Origin: a gamma proteobacterium symbiont of Bathyaustriella thionipta
GTDB taxonomy: Bacteria; Pseudomonadota; Gammaproteobacteria; Chromatiales; Chromatiaceae
DNA length: 19,648 bases
Reading direction: 5' to 3'
Assembly: GCA_025656895.1 (NCBI GenBank)
Contig: JAHXHF010000305.1
Location: forward strand, 1-19,648
This document shows, piece after piece, positions 7,284 through 14,693 of the stretch (its first letter is position 1; every line of letters begins with the position of its first letter). A program made the translations under genes and the position numbers. The notes beneath the pieces are model-generated. The model was not told the DNA's origin, searched no databases, and saw nothing but the letters and a program-made list of their open reading frames with translations.

Positions 7284-8777
7284 TCAGTCCTCCTCACAGG
7301 CATTGCGGTGCAGCCCGGCTTCGGCCAGTTCCACCGCCCGGAAAACCGCCCGCCCTTTGTTCATGGTTTCTTTCCATTCCAGTTGCGCTATTGAATCAGC
7401 CACAATGCCGGCGCCGGCCTGTATGTGCAGCGTGCCGTCTTTGATGACCGCGGTACGAATGGCAATGGCGGTATCCATGTTGCCATTCCAGGCCAGATAG
7501 CCGACCGCGCCGGAATACACACCGCGCTTGACCGGTTCCAGTTCATCAATAATTTCCATCGCGCGAATCTTGGGCGCGCCGCTCACCGTACCGGCCGGAA
7601 AAGTGGCTCGCAGTACGTCCATGGCGGTCAGGCCATCACGCAGCTGGCCGGTCACATTGGAGACAATGTGCATAACATGCGAATAACGCTCGACAATCAT
7701 TTTATCGGTCAGCTGCACCGTACCGGTTTTTGCTACCCGGCCGGCATCGTTACGTCCCAGATCAATCAGCATCAGATGTTCAGCCAGTTCTTTGGGGTCG
7801 GCCAGCAGTTCTTTTTCCATGGCCTGATCTTCGGCTTCGTTATGCCCGCGCCGGCGCGTACCGGCAATCGGGCGCACGGTGACTTCGCCATCTTCCAGTC
7901 GGGTGAGAATTTCCGGTGAAGAACCTACTATCTGGAAATCATCCAGATCAAGAAAATACATATAAGGCGACGGGTTCAAACCACGCAGCGCGCGATATAA
8001 ATCCAGCGGCGGCGCCTGAAAAGGAATGGACAGTCTTTGCGACAACACCACCTGCATGCAGTCACCGTCATAGATGTACTGTTTGCATTGCTCAACTGCC
8101 TGTTTGAAGCCGGCTTCACTGAAGCCGGAGATAAAGTCGGCCTCGCTCACCTTGCGCCCGTTGTGGGGCCGGCTGACCGGCAACGGCTGTTTCAACTTCG
8201 CGGTCAGTTCGGCAATACGCCGATGCGCGTGCTGCAGGGTTTCACCGGCCGATGGATCGACATGCACAATGAGGTACAGACAACCTTTCAGGTTATCAAA
8301 CACCACCACTTCATCGGATACCATGAGCAGAATATCCGGTGTGTCCATCTGGTCTGGATTGCTGCCATGCGCCAGTCGTTTTTCAACATAGCGAATGGTA
8401 TCGTAACCGAAATAACCGACCAGACCGCCGGTAAAGCGCGGCAGGCCTTCGTATTCGGCTACGCAGTGCTGTTGCTTGAATTGCTCAATCCATTGCAGAG
8501 GGTCATCGACCTGATGTTCTTCAATAATCTGACCGTTTTCAATCAGACGAACACGTTGACCATCTACCCGCACATGACTGCGACAGGGCAAGCCAATGAT
8601 GGAGTAACGCCCCCATTTTTCACCGCCCTGCACCGATTCAAACAAATAGGAATAAGCCCCGCCAGCCAGTTTCAGGTAGGCGCTTAAGGGTGTGTCCAGA
8701 TCGGCCAGCACCTCACAAACGACAGGAATACGATTGAAGCCGGCGGCGGCCAGCTTTGCAAACTGTTTTTGATCCAC
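7284..8777 (-). CDS. trpE: Anthranilate synthase component I
   Basis: A 497-residue chorismate-utilising enzyme that, with TrpG, makes anthranilate as the committed step of tryptophan synthesis. The N-terminal domain has YLFES (44-48), matching the feedback-inhibition LLES motif, so tryptophan inhibition is expected. The catalytic domain carries GSSPE (285-289), AGTRRRG (305-311), DLGRND (339-344) and GTVSGAPK (396-403). The start is GTG at 8777, preceded by GGAG at a nine-base spacing; no upstream ATG fits. The 119 bases between gph and this start hold a possible leader peptide, a short hairpin with a T-run and a pairing segment next to the ribosome binding site, described separately. Confidence 0.97.
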   Translation of the reverse strand: MDQKQFAKLAAAGFNRIPVVCEVLADLDTPLSAYLKLAGGAYSYLFESVQGGEKWGRYSIIGLPCRSHVRVDGQRVRLIENGQIIEEHQVDDPLQWIEQFKQQHCVAEYEGLPRFTGGLVGYFGYDTIRYVEKRLAHGSNPDQMDTPDILLMVSDEVVVFDNLKGCLYLIVHVDPSAGETLQHAHRRIAELTAKLKQPLPVSRPHNGRKVSEADFISGFSEAGFKQAVEQCKQYIYDGDCMQVVLSQRLSIPFQAPPLDLYRALRGLNPSPYMYFLDLDDFQIVGSSPEILTRLEDGEVTVRPIAGTRRRGHNEAEDQAMEKELLADPKELAEHLMLIDLGRNDAGRVAKTGTVQLTDKMIVERYSHVMHIVSNVTGQLRDGLTAMDVLRATFPAGTVSGAPKIRAMEIIDELEPVKRGVYSGAVGYLAWNGNMDTAIAIRTAVIKDGTLHIQAGAGIVADSIAQLEWKETMNKGRAVFRAVELAEAGLHRNACEED

Positions 8778-8791
8778 GATTATTTACTCCA

Positions 8792-8870
8792 CACAACACA
8801 CAAATTGAAACCCTGTAAAAAACGCGCTGGCGTTACCATCGTGTTCCGGTTTTGAGTGACTTGTGTTGTG
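8792..8870 (-). promoter_or_regulatory. Long-range inverted repeat in the trpE leader
   Basis: In the transcript CACAACACA (8870-8862, inside the possible leader peptide) is exactly complementary to TGTGTTGTG (8800-8792). The second arm sits just before the trpE GGAG. One extra G-U pair extends the stem to ten. Pairing would bring the leader start next to the trpE ribosome binding site and could compete with the intervening hairpin at 8817-8834. The arms are 61 bases apart. Function is inferred only. Confidence 0.45.
8817..8834 (-). terminator. Short hairpin with T-run before trpE (attenuator candidate)
   Basis: On the minus strand the sequence is AACGC-CAGC-GCGTT followed at once by further Ts, giving six Ts in a row. 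The five-pair stem is short for an intrinsic terminator. It begins at the stop codon of the possible 16-residue leader peptide that ends in tryptophan, the layout expected of translational attenuation. Confidence 0.4.
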
Positions 8871-8883
8871 CGAGGAAATACAT
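8833..8883 (-). CDS. Possible trp leader peptide ending in tryptophan
   Basis: A 17-codon frame, MYFLAQHKSLKTGTRW and stop, lies between gph and trpE in the same direction. Its only tryptophan codon is the last before the stop, and the stop overlaps the 5' side of a hairpin with a T-run. In known trp leaders a ribosome waiting at Trp codons changes downstream RNA folding. Against this, there is one Trp codon rather than two or more, no clear ribosome binding site precedes the ATG, and the predicted promoter would start transcription almost at the ATG. Confidence 0.35.
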   Translation of the reverse strand: MYFLAQHKSLKTGTRW

Positions 8884-8887
8884 AAGG

Positions 8888-8919
8888 CTTAGTCTAAGGA
8901 ATTCAGGCCACCGACTCAA
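8888..8919 (-). promoter_or_regulatory. Possible trpE promoter with overlapping dyad
   Basis: On the minus strand TTGAGT (8919-8914) is separated by 17 bases from TAGACT (8896-8891), a reasonable sigma-70 match inside the 3' end of gph. A perfect dyad CTTAG-T-CTAAG (8888-8898) overlaps the -10. This could be an operator, but it does not contain the CTAG core of known TrpR sites. trpE may equally be read through from rpe and gph. Confidence 0.35.
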
Positions 8920-9583
8920 GCAGCGCTTGCAGTTCGGCCATGCTGTCGATAACCGCGTCAGGACTGGCTGCATGAATATCCACTCCATGATTGTAACCGT
9001 AACTCATGCAGATAATCTGAAAGCCTGCGGCGCGCGCGGCTTTTACGTCACTGACCGAATCCCCCAGCATGGTGGCATGCGCCGGTTCCACCGAGAAAAA
9101 TTCAGCCGCGTGCAACAAAGGCGCGGGATGCGGTTTTTTGTGTGCCAGCGTATCGCCACTGACCACAATGGAGAAATAAGCGGCAATACCCAGGTCTTTC
9201 AGAATAGGCAGGGTAAACTGTTCCGCTTTGTTGGTAACACAGCCCAGTTTGTAACCGGCTGATTGCAGATATTCAAGGCCTTCCTGAACACCGGGATACA
9301 GGGTTGAGCGCTTACTGGTATTCTGCGCGTATAAATCAAGAAAAACAGGATAGGCTTTGGCAAAATCTGTCTCATCCGGCTCACCATCCAGCTGACCGAT
9401 AAGAGCGCGGCGCACCAGCCTTTCCACACCATTGCCCACCCAGTTGCGTACTTTGGCTTCACCATAAGCGGGGCGACCCAGCTGGCGCATCATTTCATCC
9501 ACGCACCAGGCCAGATCCGGCACGCTGTCAACCAGCGTGCCGTCCACATCAATCAAGACCATTTGCGGCTTTTTCAGAGACAT
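8903..9583 (-). CDS. gph: Phosphoglycolate phosphatase (HAD superfamily)
   Basis: A 226-residue HAD-family phosphatase. Motif I is LIDVDGTLVDS with nucleophile D12 and D14, motif II includes CVTNKAE, motif III the lysine in HKKPHPAPL, and motif IV GDSVSDVKAA. Gph removes 2-phosphoglycolate, mainly formed in DNA repair or by Rubisco oxygenation. The assignment over other HAD phosphatases rests on the cap-domain sequence (VRNWVGNGVERLVRRAL) and on the place directly after rpe, as in E. coli and Pseudomonas. I chose the ATG at 9583, four bases after the rpe stop; a longer reading would extend into rpe. It is followed by trpE. Confidence 0.93.
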   Translation of the reverse strand: MSLKKPQMVLIDVDGTLVDSVPDLAWCVDEMMRQLGRPAYGEAKVRNWVGNGVERLVRRALIGQLDGEPDETDFAKAYPVFLDLYAQNTSKRSTLYPGVQEGLEYLQSAGYKLGCVTNKAEQFTLPILKDLGIAAYFSIVVSGDTLAHKKPHPAPLLHAAEFFSVEPAHATMLGDSVSDVKAARAAGFQIICMSYGYNHGVDIHAASPDAVIDSMAELQALLESVA

Positions 9584-9587
9584 TATC

Positions 9588-10280
9588 CTAGCTGCCTGCT
9601 TTAGCCAGTTCCGCGCGCATGGCAGCCAGTACGGTATCGTAACGATTGGCATCAGCATCACTGGCGGCACCGAAAATGGCTGAACCGGCTACAAAAGTAT
9701 CGGCACCGGCTTCTTTAATTTCACGGATGTTGTCCACTTTGACACCGCCGTCGATTTCCAGACGAATATCCAGCCCGGAGTCATCAATCATCTTGCGTGC
9801 CTGACGCAGTTTGTCGAGAGTGGCCGGAATAAAGCTTTGTCCGCCAAAACCGGGGTTAACCGACATCAGCAGAATCATGTCTACCTTGTCCATGACATAA
9901 TCCAGATAGGACAAAGGGGTAGCCGGATTAAACACCAGACCGGATTTACAGCCTTCGCTTTGAATCAGTTGCAGGCTGCAGTCAATGTGCTCGCTGGCTT
10001 CTGGATGAAATGTGATATAGCTGGCACCGGCGGCGGCAAAATCAGGAATAATACGATCGACCGGCTTGACCATGAGATGCACATCAATCGGTGCGCTGAC
10101 ACCATGCTTGCGTAAAGCATCACACACCAGCGGGCCAATGGTCAGATTGGGCACATAATGGTTATCCATCACATCGAAATGCACTACGTCAGCGCCGGAT
10201 GCGAGGACCTTGTCAACTTCTTCACCCAGTTTGGCGAAGTCAGCTGAAAGAATGGATGGTGCTATTAGGTTATCGCTCAT
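9588..10280 (-). CDS. rpe: Ribulose-phosphate 3-epimerase
   Basis: A 230-residue TIM-barrel enzyme that interconverts ribulose 5-phosphate and xylulose 5-phosphate. The metal-site residues are all present: H34 and D36 in VVHFDVMDNHYVPN, H68 in DVHLMVKP, and D177 in LEIDGGV. The phosphate loop is seen in SVNPGFGGQSF. The ATG at 10280 has an AGGGGA ribosome binding site. The 116-base gap upstream must hold its promoter, but I find no convincing -35/-10 pair. It contains a six-base inverted repeat (ATCCGC at 10351-10356, GCGGAT at 10370-10375) and no clear terminator for the preceding gene. It heads rpe-gph-trpE-G-D-C. Confidence 0.96.
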   Translation of the reverse strand: MSDNLIAPSILSADFAKLGEEVDKVLASGADVVHFDVMDNHYVPNLTIGPLVCDALRKHGVSAPIDVHLMVKPVDRIIPDFAAAGASYITFHPEASEHIDCSLQLIQSEGCKSGLVFNPATPLSYLDYVMDKVDMILLMSVNPGFGGQSFIPATLDKLRQARKMIDDSGLDIRLEIDGGVKVDNIREIKEAGADTFVAGSAIFGAASDADANRYDTVLAAMRAELAKAGS

Positions 10281-10396
10281 ATCAATTTCCCCTGATCATT
10301 CATCATTAAGACTTGAACCGGCGCAATACCGGCTCACAACTGTTCTTTGAATCCGCCACTCTACCTGAAGCGGATAAGTTTTTCAGCCTTTCCCTG

Positions 10397-11428
10397 TCAG
10401 GCTCGATCCAGAGCATGATGATCGAGTCTTTCCATCAGATAACACAGGCAATCCTGGCGAATAACCTCTGTGTCTCGCGTTAACATGGAAGGCATAACAG
10501 GGATGCGTGTAAACAACTGTCCCTGCTTGATATTGAAAAAACGCTGCGTGACATCATCGCCATTCTCCGCACACACCCGCAAAGGCATTTTGACACCTGC
10601 CCGCACATCGGCCAGACAGGTTTCAGCCGGCAGTTCACGAAAATTCATGTGATCCAGATCGTTGGCAAAAGTCAGATCCTGATTGTTTTCCTCAAATGAC
10701 AGGCTAACATCCGCAGACACCTTGACCACCGCTACGGTATGAAACAGATCGACATCCGCATGCGCCAGCGGATGCTCGGATAACTCTGACAAATGCAGAC
10801 AGGCCTGGATGTATTCGCGTGCATGATCCACCCCGTGAGCCTGCCCGACCTTGCCGCATTCCAGCGTTACCGCCGGGCACAGTTGACTCATGGCCATGGA
10901 TTGCACCCCCAGCGGGCGCACAAAATAAACCACGGTGCGCGAAAACAGGGTGGCCAAATGCAGGTTTTGCGGATTAATATCGTTAATACAGGCGTAATGT
11001 GGATTCAGGCCGGTGTTGTTATGCAGATCGACGCTGGCGAAAGGCTTACGCTGGCGCATGATCTGCACCACTTGCGTCATCATGTCCTGCTCGGCGGAAG
11101 GCGGCAGGTCTGTGCCCGGCCACACGCGGTTGTAGTCCGGCTGTTCAGGCAAATGGCGCAAGCCTGCAGCAGCGGCATCAATATTGCCGATAAACAGACT
11201 GAGGCTGCGCGGCAGTTTTTCCTGATTTTTTGTGTAATGCTGTAACAGACTTCTGACCGCTTCCCAGCCGACATCTTCATTGCCATGCATGAGCACGGAA
11301 AGAAACAGGGGAGCCGCACGACGGCCACTCAAATGAATCAGGCTGGGGCCCGTCAGAACTTCACACAGACGCTGAGCCGGTAGCTGCAGCAGGCCATCCG
11401 GCAGATCATCAAATTCGCTCAGTTTCAT
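10397..11428 (-). CDS. AstE/aspartoacylase-type zinc hydrolase (M14-like)
   Basis: A 343-residue protein of the succinylglutamate desuccinylase/aspartoacylase family (PF04952), which cut amide bonds of N-acyl amino acids. The zinc site is visible as H48 and E51 in MHGNEDVGWEAV and H136 in SVDLHNNTG. The substrate-site signature is NIDAAAAGLRH followed by DYNRVWPG, and the catalytic glutamate is E190 in VTLECGKVG. The family, not the substrate, is clear: the usual arginine-catabolism genes (astCADB) are absent. Instead it overlaps the end of a GCS2-type ligase gene by 20 bases, with AGGAACAGAAA before its ATG. A paired ligase and hydrolase suggests that both handle the same class of amide compound; this is inference. 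Confidence 0.85.
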   Translation of the reverse strand: MKLSEFDDLPDGLLQLPAQRLCEVLTGPSLIHLSGRRAAPLFLSVLMHGNEDVGWEAVRSLLQHYTKNQEKLPRSLSLFIGNIDAAAAGLRHLPEQPDYNRVWPGTDLPPSAEQDMMTQVVQIMRQRKPFASVDLHNNTGLNPHYACINDINPQNLHLATLFSRTVVYFVRPLGVQSMAMSQLCPAVTLECGKVGQAHGVDHAREYIQACLHLSELSEHPLAHADVDLFHTVAVVKVSADVSLSFEENNQDLTFANDLDHMNFRELPAETCLADVRAGVKMPLRVCAENGDDVTQRFFNIKQGQLFTRIPVMPSMLTRDTEVIRQDCLCYLMERLDHHALDRA

Positions 11429-12863
11429 TTTCTGTTCCTGTCCAGGGGCCTGTCCGACTCAGGCTCCAGCTATGTACAGCCCGGCCACTTTTCTGGTGCT
11501 GCTGATAAGCCCGCAACAAGGCCGACATATCGGCATCGTGGCGCGCCACATAATCACGCTGCCATTGCGCGCCGTTCTGTCCCGAGGCCACCCGCTCGTG
11601 AACAATATCCAGCCAGTAGCGGCCATTTTCTATACCCAGTTGCTGCAGCCCCTGCTCGGCCAGTGGCAGCAACTCCTGCAATAATAATTTTTTTACCGAT
11701 AGCTGGCGCCCATCCAGCCAGATTATTTCAGCCTGCAAACCATGGCGCGCGCAAGCATAAAAATTATTGCGGGCTTGCTCAAAAGGCAGGCGCTGCGGCA
11801 GGTCTGCGAGCGTCTGCAAGCCACTCAGCAGACAATAATACAAGGCCGCGTTGGCGGTGGCATCCACTACCGTGGGGCCGGATGGTATCACACGATGCTC
11901 AATACGCAGATGCGGGCGGTCGTTATCAAAGCCGATCAAAGGCCGGTTCCAGCGCCAGATGGTGCCATTATGCAGGCGTAAATGCGGCAGGCTTTGTTCA
12001 TCTTCCGACATCAGCCTGGGCAACAGCACCGGATAACGGCTAAGATTGTCGGCAAAGCACTCGAATAAGGAATGCTCGGCATAGCGAATACCGAAAGTTA
12101 CGCGACGGCTGCGATCGGACGCACCCACCGACACGGCTTGCTCAAACAAGGGTATGCGCGTTTCATCCCATAATGAGCGGCCAAACAAAAAGGGCGCATT
12201 GGCACAGGCTGCCACCATCGGGCCGGATACTATTTTACTGGCATTATAAAAAGCCACCGCCTGTTGCGGTCTGACCTTGAGGTGTAACTGAAAAGAGGTG
12301 GCGGCGGCTTCCAGCATGACATCCTCATGCCGCAGGCTTAAATGATCCCGGCCGTGAATATCCAGCTTCAAGGGTCGCCCTTTACGCAGCCGCAAGACCT
12401 GTTCATTAAGCGCACGATAACGCTGCAGCGGTGACATATTCTGCAGGCATAAATGTTGCGGCTGCAAGGTGGGCAAAATGCCGGCCATGAGCAGATCACC
12501 CCGGCGCTGTTGCGCCGCCCGGCAACTGCGCTGCCAGATTTGTGATAATTCATCATGAAAGCGGTCAAAAGCATGACCACGGGCCTGCACCGGCGCGCCA
12601 TTTAACTCTATATTGAATTGCGCCAGTTCCGGCACGGCTGCCGGGTCGTCTATCTGTTGCAGCAAAGCCTGAATATCCGCCCGGGGTTCTCCCTGACGGT
12701 CAATAATGCAGGCTTCCAGTTCATAGCCCAGGCTGAGTTCATCAGCCGCCAGCCTGTCCTGCTCAAACCAGTCCTGCAGGATAGCCGTTTCACGTTGCAG
12801 GCGACGTTTGAATTCGGCAAAATCCCGCTCAGAAAAACCGCCGTGTGCAATTTCCTGCCCCAC
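11409..12863 (-). CDS. GCS2-type carboxylate-amine ligase (glutamate-cysteine ligase family 2)
   Basis: A 484-residue protein that I place in the GCS2 family (PF04107; includes plant-type glutamate-cysteine ligases and YbdK), ATP-dependent enzymes joining a carboxylate to an amine. Supporting motifs are YELEACIID (ELE at 48-50), FNIELNGAP (83-91), QLHLKV (192-197) and RIEHRVIPSGPT (320-331), the arginine-rich stretch of the active site. It is longer than YbdK (about 370 residues). The start is GTG at 12863, three bases after the murU stop. It overlaps the following hydrolase gene. It could make gamma-glutamylcysteine, but the context (murU, acylase-type hydrolase) does not specifically support glutathione synthesis, and no glutathione synthetase gene is nearby. 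Confidence 0.75.
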   Translation of the reverse strand: MGQEIAHGGFSERDFAEFKRRLQRETAILQDWFEQDRLAADELSLGYELEACIIDRQGEPRADIQALLQQIDDPAAVPELAQFNIELNGAPVQARGHAFDRFHDELSQIWQRSCRAAQQRRGDLLMAGILPTLQPQHLCLQNMSPLQRYRALNEQVLRLRKGRPLKLDIHGRDHLSLRHEDVMLEAAATSFQLHLKVRPQQAVAFYNASKIVSGPMVAACANAPFLFGRSLWDETRIPLFEQAVSVGASDRSRRVTFGIRYAEHSLFECFADNLSRYPVLLPRLMSEDEQSLPHLRLHNGTIWRWNRPLIGFDNDRPHLRIEHRVIPSGPTVVDATANAALYYCLLSGLQTLADLPQRLPFEQARNNFYACARHGLQAEIIWLDGRQLSVKKLLLQELLPLAEQGLQQLGIENGRYWLDIVHERVASGQNGAQWQRDYVARHDADMSALLRAYQQHQKSGRAVHSWSLSRTGPWTGTENETERI

Positions 12864-12866
12864 AAG

Positions 12867-13532
12867 TTATCCCAGACCCGACAATTCGCGGTCAATTTGC
12901 TGCAGGCGTTGCGGTGTACCTATGTCATACCAGCGGCCGCTGTAGCGTTCTCCGCTTACCTGCTGATGGAGCATGGCCGAGCGCAGCAAAGGCGCCAGTG
13001 GCGCCCGTCCTGCCGACAAGGCTGCAAACAGCTGCGGATGATAAACACCAATACCGCTGAATGTCAGCCGCCCTTCCGTCTGTGCAGTCAGGTAGCCCCG
13101 CTGCAAGGCAAAGTCTCCGGCAGGATTATGCGCTGGATTATCCACCATGATTAAATGCGCCAGACTGTTTGCCGGCAGGTGTAAAGAGCGGAAGTCGAAG
13201 TTTGTCCAGATATCACCATTCACCACAATAAAAGGTTCATCACCCAGCAGCGGCAGAGCCTGCTGTATGCCTCCGGCGGTTTCCAGTGCCATGGCTTCAT
13301 ACGAATAGTGAATACGGACTCCCCATGATTCACCATCGCCCAGAATACGCTCTATCTGCTCACCCAGATGAGCATGATTGATAACAATCCGGCTGATACC
13401 CGCATCGGCCAGTGCTTCCAGCAGATAAAAGATAAGCGGTTTGCCGGCTACCGGCAGCAGGGGTTTGGGAATATCATCCGTTAGCGGGCGCATTCTTTCC
13501 CCCCGACCGGCCGCAAGTATCATGGCCTTCAT
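12867..13532 (-). CDS. murU: N-acetylmuramate alpha-1-phosphate uridylyltransferase
   Basis: A 221-residue sugar-phosphate nucleotidyltransferase that resembles Pseudomonas putida MurU along its whole length. MurU makes UDP-N-acetylmuramate from recycled cell-wall sugar, bypassing the fosfomycin-sensitive MurA step. Motifs: MILAAGRGERMRPLTDDIPKPLLPVAGKPLI (nucleotide loop), ETAGGI, VVNGDIWTNFDF with the metal-binding Asp, and GRWYDIGTPQRL. I chose the ATG at 13532 because the protein then begins MKAMILAAG as in the family. The kinase partner AmgK, usually immediately next to murU, is not in the window. Instead murU leads a group with a GCS2-type ligase and an AstE-type hydrolase. Confidence 0.88.
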   Translation of the reverse strand: MKAMILAAGRGERMRPLTDDIPKPLLPVAGKPLIFYLLEALADAGISRIVINHAHLGEQIERILGDGESWGVRIHYSYEAMALETAGGIQQALPLLGDEPFIVVNGDIWTNFDFRSLHLPANSLAHLIMVDNPAHNPAGDFALQRGYLTAQTEGRLTFSGIGVYHPQLFAALSAGRAPLAPLLRSAMLHQQVSGERYSGRWYDIGTPQRLQQIDRELSGLG

Positions 13533-13644
13533 TTGATCAATACTCCCTTGCTGCACAATAAACAGACAACGTCATCCAATGCTTACAGCAGGCTGCGCAT
13601 TCGACCGCTTCCACCCTTTACCGAAAGCAACAACAATAAGCCCC

Positions 13645-13679
13645 AGGTAACGATTTACCTTGAGACCCTGCTAACAGGG
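13645..13679 (+). promoter_or_regulatory. Two adjacent perfect hairpins in the leader of the PhnD-like gene
   Basis: AGGTAA-CGAT-TTACCT (13645-13660) is followed five bases later by CCCTG-CTAA-CAGGG (13666-13679). Both have perfect stems and four-base loops, and they end 30 bases before the gene's start. No T-run follows, so they are not terminators for the plus strand. They may be leader RNA structures or operator dyads. I match them to no known riboswitch. Confidence 0.4.
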
Positions 13680-13709
13680 CGCAATCATATTCGCATGGAG
13701 AGCATGAAC

Positions 13710-14612
13710 ATGACAAAGAAAAAAACGTACACACATTTTCGCGCACTGTTTGTTGCCGTTATGATCGGCATGCTGGCATTCAGCAGCAGCCAGGCACAAA
13801 TCAGTGATGTCTCAAAAACACAGAATAAACCTCTGCGTATCGGCATTCTGGCTTGCAGGAGTTTATCCGCCACCCGTGCCGCCTATCAACCACTGGCTGA
13901 ATATCTCAGTTCCAAACTGGATCGTCCGGTAGAACTGATCGTACCACGCAGTGCCGGCAAATTCTGGAAACGCATGGCCGCCGGTGAGTTCGATCTGGTA
14001 CGGGCCAATCAGTATCATTATGTTCGCGCTCACAAGGAACTGGGATACCGGGTGATTGCCGCGCAGGAAATTGCCGGTCAGACCAGCAGTCAGTCCATGC
14101 TCAGTGTGCGTAAAGACAGCCAAATCGGTAGTCTGGATGATTTGCGCGGCAAGTCCATTATTTTTGGTGGTGGCCCGCAATCCATGGAAAGCTATATTGT
14201 ACCCCGCGCCATGCTGAAAAATGCCGGACTGGAACAAAATCGTGATTATTTTGTTATGTTCTCACGCAATGCCGGCGGTGCGGTATTGAATACCTACCGG
14301 CATATAGCCGATGCCGCCGGTCATGACTCCAGCGGTCTGGAGAAAGCAGCGCAACACTATGCCATTAAGGGCGAAGATATTCAGGTTCTGGCTCGCAGTA
14401 AATCTTTTCAAAGTATGCCCTGGGTTGCGCGCAAGGACATGAACCTTATGCAAAGAAAGCGCATACAATCTGCCCTGGTTGGTATGAAAAACAGCCCTGA
14501 AGGCCGTAAAATTCTTGCCAATGTAGGTATCAGCGGTTATCAAAAGGCGGTCGATCAGGACTATAACGGAGTTCGTGAACTGATTGCCTATGCCACTGGC
14601 CAGCAATTCTGA
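13710..14612 (+). CDS. PhnD-like periplasmic phosphate/phosphonate binding protein
   Basis: A 300-residue secreted protein. The N-terminus MTKKKTYTHFRALFVAVMIGMLAFSSSQAQ is a signal peptide (basic start, hydrophobic core, probable cleavage after SQA). The mature part follows the PhnD/phosphite-binding fold: LRIGILACRS, YQPLAEYLSSKLDRPVELIVP, GEFDLVRANQYHYV, LDDLRGKSIIFGGGPQSMESYIVPRAMLKNAG. I chose ATG 13710, which has GGAGAG at seven-base spacing; ATGs at 13695 and 13704 are alternatives. No ABC permease or ATPase gene is adjacent, so it may serve a distant transporter, a sensor, or another ligand. It is divergent from murU and ends at a strong terminator. Confidence 0.82.
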   Translation: MTKKKTYTHFRALFVAVMIGMLAFSSSQAQISDVSKTQNKPLRIGILACRSLSATRAAYQPLAEYLSSKLDRPVELIVPRSAGKFWKRMAAGEFDLVRANQYHYVRAHKELGYRVIAAQEIAGQTSSQSMLSVRKDSQIGSLDDLRGKSIIFGGGPQSMESYIVPRAMLKNAGLEQNRDYFVMFSRNAGGAVLNTYRHIADAAGHDSSGLEKAAQHYAIKGEDIQVLARSKSFQSMPWVARKDMNLMQRKRIQSALVGMKNSPEGRKILANVGISGYQKAVDQDYNGVRELIAYATGQQF

Positions 14613-14632
14613 TTCAATAAATCTACAGCGCT

Positions 14633-14674
14633 AAAAAAAAGCCCCGTTCTTCATCAAAAGAACGGGGCTTTTTT
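14633..14674. terminator. Bidirectional intrinsic terminator between the PhnD-like gene and rho
   Basis: A perfect 11-base stem, GCCCCGTTCTT (14641-14651) and AAGAACGGGGC (14658-14668), has a six-base loop. It is flanked by eight As on the left and six Ts on the right, so it terminates in both directions. It serves the two convergent genes. Confidence 0.95.
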
Positions 14675-14693
14675 GGTAGATGGAAAACTCGCC

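Noticed and set aside
9584..9670. Longer gph reading overlapping rpe
   Set aside because: The added residues are the out-of-frame rpe 3' end. The ATG at 9583 is four bases after rpe and gives the normal Gph start.
10281..10396. Terminator after the AstE-like gene
   Set aside because: The inverted repeat ATCCGC/GCGGAT has a 13-base loop and no T-run in the minus direction; the evidence is too weak to call one.
13645..13679. Two hairpins as a mini-ykkC (guanidine-II) riboswitch
   Set aside because: That class needs ACGR-type loops in both hairpins. The loops here are CGAT and CTAA.
13533..13709. Coding sequence upstream of the PhnD-like signal peptide
   Set aside because: It would place 59 residues before a clear signal peptide and cover the hairpins and ribosome binding site; it looks non-coding.
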